Origin: Phycisphaerales bacterium UBA7708
GTDB taxonomy: Bacteria > Planctomycetota > Phycisphaerae > Sedimentisphaerales > Anaerohalosphaeraceae
NCBI GenBank assembly: GCA_002482415.1
Contig: DLFY01000260.1
Span: 8,310-33,965, forward strand
DNA: 25,656 nt
Direction of reading: 5' to 3'
Of the stretch, positions 8,356-15,617 are shown in pieces. Made by a program: the position numbers and the translations under genes. Position 1 is the stretch's first letter. Every line of letters starts with the position of its first letter. A model generated the notes under the pieces. The model was not told where the DNA came from and ran no database searches. It was given only the letters and a program-made list of their open reading frames with translations.

Positions 8356-8882
8356 AGGTTACTCCTTTTCTGGATGGGATTTGAATTCCTGCCTTTGAGG
8401 GATGCTTTCCTTGCTTGTATTCTTCCTATTTCACATAGCAAATGCCCGCCATTTCCTGTCTATAACATCTAAAATCTACCACTTCCGGCCATAATCTGTC
8501 AATCTAATTTTTTTTACTCACCCATAGCCTGAAATCTTGCCCTTATCGAAAATCAGGGGGGATAGCCCTTTATTTGCTTGAAAAATCACCCCATAGAATG
8601 TCCTGTTGTTGTTTATGATGAGGATAAAAGGCCAGGCTTTGCCTTCGGCGATCAGGTTGTCCCCAATTAGACCCACTGAGTATGATTATTCCGCGGCGGC
8701 CGCAGGACGCTTTGATGCCGTGCGTATGCACTGGGTCAAGCTGCCCTGTATAGCCATGGGGATCATGCGGTTGCTGGACACTGGCGGACCAAAAAGCTCT
8801 TTCGCCGCGACGAAATGGAATTTTTCAAGCAAGATCAGTATATTAAGTTATATCATCTCTGCCTGCCGACATGATACCCGAT
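8356..8882. other. Intergenic region between the esterase and SYLF genes
   Basis: A 527-bp gap without a supported gene. The SYLF-proximal third is AT-rich and carries a promoter candidate. The remainder (about 8600-8880) is GC-richer. It includes an open plus-strand frame, 8716-8874, with coding-like residues (WRTKKLFRRDEMEFFKQDQY) but no usable start codon and a stop just before it, which may be a decayed gene end. A longer plus-strand frame, 8606-8962, runs into the 3' end of the esterase gene and looks spurious. No clear terminator for the long enzyme series was found here. Confidence 0.4.
8473..8502 (-). promoter_or_regulatory. Sigma-70-like promoter for the SYLF lipoprotein
   Basis: On the minus strand a perfect TTGACA (8497-8502) is followed after 18 bases by TAGATT (8473-8478, 4 of 6 matches to TATAAT), in an AT-rich stretch. 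The start codon is about 110 bp downstream. Confidence 0.45.
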
Positions 8883-10904
8883 TTACTGTGTCGGAGCTTT
8901 CACGCCACTGGGGGGATAGTTCATCACGGTTGTCCAGGCCAGTTCCGCAAGAGCACGATTGAACGCCTCATTATTCCACTGCGGCTTGCCGGCGTTTTTC
9001 AGGACGCTGGGAATCGGCAAACCAGCCGGGCTGCGGCCATAGATCACGGCAAAGTGCAAATACGCATTCAGTGCCTGCAGAGGCGCTGTCGGGTGTCCGA
9101 TATTATCCGCAAATAATTCGGCCTGCTTGTCCAGGCCCGGAATCTGTTTGTTGTAAATCATGGTACGCAGGGCTGTCAGGGCCTGCGAGGTGGGAACAAG
9201 CAAGACGACCTGGCGTCCAACCTGTTCGTTGATCTTTGCGGCTTGATCCTGGGCGGCAATCTCATTTTTCTGATTGAGTACTTTGAGTTGTTCCGGCGTT
9301 TTTTCCCTGTCAGGCCGGCTCATGAGCAAAGAGAAGTCAAAATCCTGATTGTCGATGTCAGGCCCGCCCCATGAAATCTGCACGGTAAACGTCATATTGG
9401 GATTGTGTTCCAGGCCCAATTTGACAAAGTTTTCAATTCCCTCGTCCGGGAACTGAATCGGAGACAGCGTTAATACATCCACATCCCCTGCTTCTAATGC
9501 CTGCCTGGCCTGATTTCGGCCATTCTGATGGTTCCAATGCTGGAGGGTGCGTGATACACCCAGGCTCTGCACGCCCGCTGTTTTATGTCCTTTGATGCCT
9601 GAAGCCGAAGCTAATTCCGCAAGAATATCCGGAACATACCAATGCAGGCTATGTCCGGCACTATAGATGCGCAATCCGTCCGTTTCAGCCGGGCCGGCGG
9701 ATTGTGTCTTCAGGTCCGAGAACAGAAGCGGGGCAAACTGGTATAAGCTGCGTCGCCAGGTCTGCCATTCGTGCGCAGTCGCGGGCGACTCATAGTACAC
9801 GTATTTCATCCCGACTTTATCCAGCATCGCCCTGAATGCCCCAACAGAACCCGGGAACGGAGCAGGCTCTTTGGTTCCCAAACCCAGCCAGAAGAGTTTG
9901 ATTTGTTTGTTCAGTGCCTGGCCGTCTTTGAATTTTCCGCTCATAAATGTTTCCGGATCGAGGGGCGCTGTGTCCGGATAATTGGATGTCCCGCTGAAAC
10001 CGCCGATATGGGAGAACGTATCGAGGTTGTTCATGGTAATCCGAATAGTCTGATTGGCGCCCATCGAGAGGCCGGCCATCGCCCGGTGCTCGCGATCCGC
10101 CAGCGTACGATAATGGCCATCGATCATCGGGATAATCTCCCTGATCATCACGTCTTCAAAGGCCGAAGTGCCGCGGGCGACTCTGTTTCCGCCGCTGTCA
10201 TTGGAACCCGGCACGGATGCATAACCATTGTCCATGACAATAATCATCGGTACAGCTTTCTTTTCAGCAATCAGGTTGTCGAGAATCAGATTCGCCTTGC
10301 CTTGAGCGCCCCAGCCCGTCTCATCTTCAAAACTGCCGTGCTGGAGGTACAGAACTGGATAGCGCATCGAGCCGTCTTTGTAATAATCCGGCGGCAAATA
10401 GACAAAACAACGACGCCATGCATTCGTAATTTTCGAAAAATACAGATGTTCACACAGTTGTCCGTGGGGGACATTTTTCAGTGCGTAGAAATCCTGATCC
10501 CTGGCTGGAATTTCTATGCCGCTGCCCCATCGGCCGGCGCCGTAGAAGTACATGCTGCCCGGATCCGGCACCTGGGCACCGTTAACAATGATCTGATAGT
10601 AATGGAATCCTTCGTCCTGGGGATCGGATTGCCCCATCCAGGAGCCATCCTCCTTTTTGGTCAGAGGATATTTTTTCCCACCGATATCCAGAAACACATG
10701 TTTGGCATCCGGAGCCGTGATTTGTGCGCGTACGCGGCCTTCGGAGTTGACCTGGGGATACAAGCGTCCCGGCTGATTGGACGAGGCCGGCTTGAAATCC
10801 TCTGGAATCAATTGGGAATCCGACTGAGCAAGGCAATTTCCGCCCCCAAGCAAGGAAAAGGTGATAAAGCCCGTTAGTATTGCACAAGATAGTCTCGTTA
10901 CCAT
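8883..10904 (-). CDS. CE1-type esterase fused to SGNH-like hydrolase domain
   Basis: A 673-residue exported two-enzyme fusion. Signal peptide 1-26 (TGFITFSLLGGGNCLAQ). An E-set/CBM48-like beta domain (about 45-135) is followed by an esterase-D/feruloyl-esterase domain (about 145-398): YLQHGSFEDETGW near 186-198, nucleophile Ser280 in GLSMG, and His379 in TAHEW, as in xylan-acting CE1 enzymes that remove feruloyl or acetyl groups. The C-terminal part (about 408-660) resembles SGNH hydrolases, with Ser419 in SAGHSLHW and a block-V-like DNIGHP (Asp600, His604). Two esterase activities in one chain could strip different acyl groups. GACTAAGGAGAATTCAG precedes the ATG. It is the last gene of the enzyme series, 70 bp after the GH43 stop. 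The exact ester cleaved by each domain is inferred. Confidence 0.88.
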   Translation of the reverse strand: MVTRLSCAILTGFITFSLLGGGNCLAQSDSQLIPEDFKPASSNQPGRLYPQVNSEGRVRAQITAPDAKHVFLDIGGKKYPLTKKEDGSWMGQSDPQDEGFHYYQIIVNGAQVPDPGSMYFYGAGRWGSGIEIPARDQDFYALKNVPHGQLCEHLYFSKITNAWRRCFVYLPPDYYKDGSMRYPVLYLQHGSFEDETGWGAQGKANLILDNLIAEKKAVPMIIVMDNGYASVPGSNDSGGNRVARGTSAFEDVMIREIIPMIDGHYRTLADREHRAMAGLSMGANQTIRITMNNLDTFSHIGGFSGTSNYPDTAPLDPETFMSGKFKDGQALNKQIKLFWLGLGTKEPAPFPGSVGAFRAMLDKVGMKYVYYESPATAHEWQTWRRSLYQFAPLLFSDLKTQSAGPAETDGLRIYSAGHSLHWYVPDILAELASASGIKGHKTAGVQSLGVSRTLQHWNHQNGRNQARQALEAGDVDVLTLSPIQFPDEGIENFVKLGLEHNPNMTFTVQISWGGPDIDNQDFDFSLLMSRPDREKTPEQLKVLNQKNEIAAQDQAAKINEQVGRQVVLLVPTSQALTALRTMIYNKQIPGLDKQAELFADNIGHPTAPLQALNAYLHFAVIYGRSPAGLPIPSVLKNAGKPQWNNEAFNRALAELAWTTVMNYPPSGVKAPTQ

Positions 10905-10932
10905 CTGAATTCTCCTTAGTCAGCAATTATCG

Positions 10933-10960
10933 CGGATAAACACCGGTACGGTTTCATCCG
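10933..10960. repeat. Imperfect inverted repeat between GH43 and the esterase gene
   Basis: CGGAT (10933-10937) and ATCCG (10956-10960) enclose inner AAC/GTT complementarity, giving a bulged hairpin in the 70-bp spacer. No T-tract follows on either strand. It could be a processing or attenuation structure, or chance. Confidence 0.25.
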
Positions 10961-10974
10961 GGGCCATAGGGCCT

Positions 10975-11952
10975 TTATTCGTCTGCATTTCCATCTATGG
11001 TTTCGATTGATCCGTCGTTACGATAGTTCAGCTCGATTACTTTCATGCTGCGCAGCCAGGTTTTTCCGCCCGACACTTTACTGTCATGATGAAACAGGTA
11101 CCATTTGCCTTTGAATTCAAGAATGGAATGGTGCGTTGTCCATCCAACCACCGGCGTCATGATAACCCCCTGATAGGTAAATGGCCCATACGGGTTATCC
11201 CCCACGGCATAACAAAGCAGATGCGTATTGCCCGTCGAATACGAGAAATAATATTTCCCGTTGTATTTGTGCATCCATGGCGCCTCGAAAAACCGACGGT
11301 TCTCGTCCTCCGTTTTCAGCGGTTTCCCATAGGCATCGAGAATCACAACATCACGCGGTTGTTCTGCGAATTCGAGCATATCGCCGGATAATCGGGCGAC
11401 TTTGGCACAGAGTGCAGGTTCTCCCGGTTTTCGCAGGTCGTCGTTATGTTCATATTTCCCTGTTTTGTACCGCTGCAACTGGCCGCCCCAAATCCCGCCA
11501 AAATAAATATAGTGCGTACCGTCATCATCACGATAGGTCGATGGATCAATACTGAAACTGCCTTTCATCGGCTCGGGCATCGCCTTGTACGGGCCTTCGG
11601 GTTTATCACTGACCGCAACACCGATTCGGAAAATATCGTTTTGATCTTTTGCGGGAAAATACATGTAATAGGTCCCGTTCTTGCAGGCCGCATCGTTGGA
11701 CCACATCTGACGGCGGGCCCAGGGCACATCACTGATATCGAGCGCGACACCATGATCAATCACGTCCCCTTCGGGATGCTCCATCGAATACACGTGATAA
11801 TCGCGCATATCAAAGTGACTTCCTGTGTCATCCTCGGGAATTCCGGATTCGATATCATGCGAGGGGAAAATATAAATTTTTCCGTTGTACACATGGGCCC
11901 GGGGGTCAGCCGTGTAAATACTTTTTATCAGATGGCGCGATTTTGGGGGCAT
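10975..11952 (-). CDS. GH43 glycoside hydrolase, no signal peptide
   Basis: A 325-residue five-bladed beta-propeller enzyme of family GH43 (beta-xylosidase / alpha-L-arabinofuranosidase / arabinanase group; inverting). The three expected carboxylates are visible: Asp16 in TADPRAH (base), Asp136 in SIDPSTYRDDDG (pKa modulator) and Glu223 in FFEAPWM (acid). HHSILEFKGKWYLFHHDS (274-291) is the usual late-blade motif. The ATG is preceded by GAAAGGCAACTAAT and the protein begins directly with MPPKSRHLIK, so no export signal exists. It is a single-domain protein without a CBM. Its position between exported enzymes of the same cluster suggests it finishes imported oligosaccharides in the cytoplasm. 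Which sugar it releases (xylose or arabinose) is not decided by the motifs I can see. Confidence 0.92.
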   Translation of the reverse strand: MPPKSRHLIKSIYTADPRAHVYNGKIYIFPSHDIESGIPEDDTGSHFDMRDYHVYSMEHPEGDVIDHGVALDISDVPWARRQMWSNDAACKNGTYYMYFPAKDQNDIFRIGVAVSDKPEGPYKAMPEPMKGSFSIDPSTYRDDDGTHYIYFGGIWGGQLQRYKTGKYEHNDDLRKPGEPALCAKVARLSGDMLEFAEQPRDVVILDAYGKPLKTEDENRRFFEAPWMHKYNGKYYFSYSTGNTHLLCYAVGDNPYGPFTYQGVIMTPVVGWTTHHSILEFKGKWYLFHHDSKVSGGKTWLRSMKVIELNYRNDGSIETIDGNADE

Positions 11953-12005
11953 ATTAGTTGCCTTTCAAAATAATTTTCACTATTCTGTCAAATGCGATTT
12001 TGGCG

Positions 12006-12025
12006 CGGCCTTGAGTTGCAGGCCG
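12006..12025. repeat. 6-bp-stem hairpin between the two GH43 genes
   Basis: CGGCCT and AGGCCG enclose the 8-base loop TGAGTTGC in the 110-bp spacer. It lacks a T-tract on the minus strand, so it is not a standard terminator. It might stabilise or process a polycistronic message. Confidence 0.3.
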
Positions 12026-12062
12026 TATCCGGCGGCACCTCCGCAGGGTACGACTGTCCATA

Positions 12063-13421
12063 TTACTTCCTGAACTGCCACCAGTCAATACTGAACAGGT
12101 CCCCTTCGTCCCCGACAAACTTCAGACACAGATCGATGGCACCTGTCACTTTTCGAATGCTGCAACCGACTTCTTTCCATTCCTGCGATTCGCCGGCGGC
12201 GGCAACGTCGCATGTGCCCAGAATCAGGCCCTCCGGACCGCCGACACGCACTTCGATTTTGCCGCCTTTGTTGCCGGCAACAGAAGCTGTGAACGATTTT
12301 ACGCCATCACCAAAATTCACACCGCGAAGCTTCACCCAGTCGCCGTTCTGAATGTCACAAAGATTCATGCCGCCCGCTTTACACGGCTCGGTTTCAATCC
12401 CCTTTTGAGCATTGAATGTTTCGCCTTCCACCCTGTCAAATGGGTCCAGGAAGCCCACCTGAACAACGCCGTCAAATGTGGGAACTTTCTTGATAATTTT
12501 ACCTTTATCATCGAAATCGAAGCTATCCAGAGCAATGTTGCGGCGGAAACCGGTTGGAATGCCGGCCTCATTGGCGACAATACGGTTATGATACACTTCA
12601 TACCATTTGCCTTTGAATTCAAAATGGGCGGCGTGATGATTATTATCGTTAAGCGGAGGCTGGTCAGACGTTTTGCCGGCATACGTAAAACCGCTGATGG
12701 GGCTTTCGGTGCTGGTCATGTAGTCGAAGCTCATTCCGGCTCTGGGATTGGCGGAGTACGTGAAATAATAGATGCCGTTGCGTTTGAATACCCATGCCGC
12801 TTCAAAGAAATTCTGAGCATTCATCTTGATCACGTCGCCATCCAGGGTGATCATGTCGCGTTTGAGTTTAACAACCCGGACATTATCATCGCCGTTGCCG
12901 CCGAAGTACAGGTAGGCCTGACCGTCATCATCAATAAACGCTCCCGGATCAAACAGCCACATGTTTCTTGCCGGCTGAACCCCCGGGGTGCTGTGTTCGA
13001 GCAGGGGTTTGCCAAGGACTTCCTTGAACGGGCCGGTTGGGCTGTCGGCCACGGCCACTCCAATATTGGCGCCGCCATTCCCGAAATACAGGAAGATTTT
13101 TCCATCCCGTGCGATCGCGGTGGGAGCCCAGGATTTTTTGGCCCACGTCGTATCCCTGGCCGCATCGAAAACGATGCCATGATCCGTCCAGTTTTTCATG
13201 TCCGCGGTGGAAATACACACGACATTCGGGATATTATACCCCCCCTGAACCGGGCTTTCATCATCATTCGAGCAGTACACGTAGACACGATCCTCATGCA
13301 CCAGCGCCGCCGGGTCGGCCAGGTAACGATTGGATATAATCGGATAATCGGCTATAACCACGAAACTCATGGTCTGGAGCAGACAACACAGAAGCACTCT
13401 TAACACAGTTGTTTTGTTCAT
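12063..13421 (-). CDS. GH43 glycoside hydrolase with C-terminal CBM6
   Basis: A 452-residue exported enzyme. The ATG at 13421 is chosen over one 12 codons upstream because AAAGGAAAG lies 7 bases before it and the signal peptide starts there (residues 1-24, VLRVLLCCLLQTMSFVVIA). GH43 propeller at about 28-320 with Asp36 (YLADPA), Asp158 (WLFDPG) and Glu207 (NFFEAAW) as base, modulator and acid; HHAAHFEFKGKWYEVYH is the conserved late-blade motif. The C-terminal CBM6 (about 328-451) begins DRVEGETFNAQKGI and ends SIDWWQF, the usual edges of that xylan-binding module. The GH43+CBM6 layout is typical of arabinoxylan arabinofuranohydrolases and xylosidases. A perfect 16-bp palindrome (13474-13489) sits about 50 bp upstream of the start, a candidate operator. 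Confidence 0.93.
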   Translation of the reverse strand: MNKTTVLRVLLCCLLQTMSFVVIADYPIISNRYLADPAALVHEDRVYVYCSNDDESPVQGGYNIPNVVCISTADMKNWTDHGIVFDAARDTTWAKKSWAPTAIARDGKIFLYFGNGGANIGVAVADSPTGPFKEVLGKPLLEHSTPGVQPARNMWLFDPGAFIDDDGQAYLYFGGNGDDNVRVVKLKRDMITLDGDVIKMNAQNFFEAAWVFKRNGIYYFTYSANPRAGMSFDYMTSTESPISGFTYAGKTSDQPPLNDNNHHAAHFEFKGKWYEVYHNRIVANEAGIPTGFRRNIALDSFDFDDKGKIIKKVPTFDGVVQVGFLDPFDRVEGETFNAQKGIETEPCKAGGMNLCDIQNGDWVKLRGVNFGDGVKSFTASVAGNKGGKIEVRVGGPEGLILGTCDVAAAGESQEWKEVGCSIRKVTGAIDLCLKFVGDEGDLFSIDWWQFRK

Positions 13422-13473
13422 CAAACTTTCCTTTCTTGTTGCAGCCAACGGATTCATGTATCAATTCCATAGA

Positions 13474-13489
13474 AAAACGAATTCGTTTT
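13474..13489. promoter_or_regulatory. Perfect 16-bp palindrome upstream of GH43-CBM6
   Basis: AAAACGAATTCGTTTT reads identically on both strands. It lies in the 93-bp gap between the GH27 stop and the GH43-CBM6 start. A loopless palindrome flanked by A/T suits a dimeric regulator (LacI- or GntR-like) better than an RNA hairpin. No regulator gene is in the window. Confidence 0.45.
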
Positions 13490-13514
13490 ATTTATAATTC
13501 CTGTCTCGATTCAA

Positions 13515-15557
13515 TTATTGTTTGGTCGGGGCAATTTTCACCAGGACCACACCATGGCGGCCAACCTGTGCCTCAAACTGCCCGGTAAATTCGCCCAGGT
13601 CTTTCTGACGCCACAGATCGCGCACAGACTGCCGGCCGGTAATCCCAAGAGCGGACCAGGTAACGGTAACGGTTTGTTCCCGCTGACTGCGGTTAAACAG
13701 GCCTACGGCCATGGAGCCGTCTTCCATCTGCTTGGCCCAGACTTCACAAGTCCCCTCCTGCGTAATCCGGCCGGCCTGACGTCCCAGGGGATCCTGGTTG
13801 ACTTCAATGACTTCATCGTTGGTCAGCAGATTCAGGGTGAAATCGTCCAGTTTGGTCATATCGCAGCCGATCAGCAGAGGCGACGCAAGCAGGCTCCAGA
13901 GGCTGATATGGGTGTATTGCTCGTTGGGGGTAAGTTTTGTGGGCTTGGGATTTCCCCAGCCTACGTGGCCGACAACCAGCATGTCGGGGTCATTGAAATG
14001 CCCCGGGCCGGCATATTTTTCCAGACCGGCCTGTCGGAATCCAATACCTGACATGCTGCCCCAACTGTCATTGATATCCTGCGTGGTGCGCCAGGAGTTT
14101 CCGCCGACCTCGGTTCCCCACTCCCAGACATTGCCCATCCCGTATTGGCAAAGGCTGTAGATGATGTCCCGCGGCTGCTGTGCCAGCGCCTCGTGCATCC
14201 GCTTGAAGGGAGCCCGGCCTTTTGTCGGATGATCGCCGCCGGAATACTGGATATTGGGCGCCGAGTATGGATCCCAGTCTTTGTCGTCACGACGGTCTTC
14301 AAAGGCGGGATTATAGGAACACCAGTCGTACTTGAGATAGTCAAATCCCCATTCGGCGTATTGCTGGGCGTCCTGCAATTCATAGCCAAAACTGCCAACG
14401 CAGCCGCCGCACGTCCAGGGGCCGGGCACCGAATAGATACCGATTTTGAGTCCTTTTCCGTGAACGTAATCCACAAGGCCTTTCATGTCCGAAAAGCGGG
14501 GATTGGGCAGAATGCGGCCGTCGGCACTGCGTTTGGGGCCCTGGAGCGTCGGGTCCTTTGAATCGCGATGCACCTGCCAGAAATCGTCAATGTTGATGTA
14601 TGTCCAGCCGTGATTGATCAGGCCGCTTTTGACCATGGCATCCGCAGCCGCCTTGATGCTCTCTGCCGTGACCGCACCGGCAAAGCAGTTCCAACTGTTC
14701 CAGCCCATTGCCGGGGTCAGACCGATTTGCGAGCCGCACACGATTTTGAATTCCCGACTGGCCTGGCCAAGAGCGTTTTTGGCATGGAGCATCAGCTTGT
14801 ATTCCCCTGCCGTTTCCAGCTTTCCGGTTATCTGTCCGGTTTTGGAGTCAAGCGTCAGTCCAGAGGGAAGCCCATCGGCCGAAAAGGTCATCGGGCGGTC
14901 GCCGGTGGCCGCGATTGTAAACAGAAACGGAGAGCCGGGACGAACGCCGAAGACCTTCGCTCCATTAATGCGGGGCGAGGGTGCGGGTTTTGGAGTCAAA
15001 ATCACCGCATCTTCGATGGGCGGAATGTCCAGTTTCGGCTTGCCGTTATTGATCATGGTGATTTTCAGGTCCACCCAGTCCGCATGGTCATAGTCAAACC
15101 CGTCACCGCCATCCAGTGCCAGCAGCACGAGGGACTTGACTCCTTTGACATCCAGCGTAAATTCTTTAGCCGCATCACGGGGGCGCATCGGCCCGCTGGT
15201 CCAAATCTCTTTTCCGTCGGCGGTAATCTGAAACACCACCGACCCCCGGCCGTTGGTTTCATCGTCCAGGCCGGCACGTCCCGACAGTTCCACCCCGTTG
15301 CCGTCCAGGAGCAATGGAATGCTGGAATTGGCATGGGTACCGATGCCGTTTTGATATCGCTGGCCCGCGATCATCATACGCCGGTTATCCACAGAACGGT
15401 TTGAACGCGCCTGCCCCCACCCCTGTTCAACACGCGACACATCGAGACTGGACAGCCAGATTGTTTCCTCGGATGCTGCGTTTTCCGGCGCCGCAAATGC
15501 CGATGCCAGCGAAAAACAGATTGTACAAGCCAACGATTTTTTAAATACATGCATCAT
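13515..15557 (-). CDS. GH27 alpha-galactosidase with N-terminal NPCBM and Ig-like domains
   Basis: A 680-residue exported retaining enzyme removing terminal alpha-galactose (some GH27 act on beta-L-arabinopyranose). Order: signal peptide 1-23 (SLACTICFSLASAFAA); NPCBM carbohydrate-binding domain about 32-170 (GWGQARSNRSVDNR, GIGTHANS, LLALDGGDGFDYDHADW); putative Ig-like domain about 185-275 (LPSGLTLDSKTGQITGKL); TIM barrel from about 277 (MGWNSWNCF, YINIDDFW) with nucleophile Asp411 in YLKYDWC and acid/base Asp523 in HFNDPDML; C-terminal beta-sandwich from about 600 (VRDLWRQKDLGEF). ATG 15557 (or 15554) is preferred because the signal peptide starts there and TAAGGATATC is upstream. A GTG at 15614, only 3 bases after the GH97 stop, gives a 19-residue N-terminal extension and is the alternative. 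The enzyme is complete and fits galactosyl side-chain removal. Confidence 0.93.
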   Translation of the reverse strand: MMHVFKKSLACTICFSLASAFAAPENAASEETIWLSSLDVSRVEQGWGQARSNRSVDNRRMMIAGQRYQNGIGTHANSSIPLLLDGNGVELSGRAGLDDETNGRGSVVFQITADGKEIWTSGPMRPRDAAKEFTLDVKGVKSLVLLALDGGDGFDYDHADWVDLKITMINNGKPKLDIPPIEDAVILTPKPAPSPRINGAKVFGVRPGSPFLFTIAATGDRPMTFSADGLPSGLTLDSKTGQITGKLETAGEYKLMLHAKNALGQASREFKIVCGSQIGLTPAMGWNSWNCFAGAVTAESIKAAADAMVKSGLINHGWTYINIDDFWQVHRDSKDPTLQGPKRSADGRILPNPRFSDMKGLVDYVHGKGLKIGIYSVPGPWTCGGCVGSFGYELQDAQQYAEWGFDYLKYDWCSYNPAFEDRRDDKDWDPYSAPNIQYSGGDHPTKGRAPFKRMHEALAQQPRDIIYSLCQYGMGNVWEWGTEVGGNSWRTTQDINDSWGSMSGIGFRQAGLEKYAGPGHFNDPDMLVVGHVGWGNPKPTKLTPNEQYTHISLWSLLASPLLIGCDMTKLDDFTLNLLTNDEVIEVNQDPLGRQAGRITQEGTCEVWAKQMEDGSMAVGLFNRSQREQTVTVTWSALGITGRQSVRDLWRQKDLGEFTGQFEAQVGRHGVVLVKIAPTKQ

Positions 15558-15617
15558 ACGATTGATATCCTTATTCAGATCATGAAACGACAGACGACGT
15601 AATTGACTTTTCACAGA

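Noticed and set aside
8606..8962. A 118-codon plus-strand frame
   Set aside because: Its 3' third lies antisense to the end of the esterase gene, composition is erratic and there is no clear ribosome-binding site. Coding-like residues occur in a different frame of the same stretch.
9771..10877. A 368-codon plus-strand frame opposite the CE1-SGNH esterase
   Set aside because: Antisense to a well-supported gene, with no ribosome-binding site and no recognisable domain.
15558..15614. GTG start of the second GH27, 3 bases after the GH97 stop
   Set aside because: Tempting as translational coupling, but it puts 19 charged residues before the signal peptide; ATG 15557 has an upstream AAGGAT. Kept as an alternative only.
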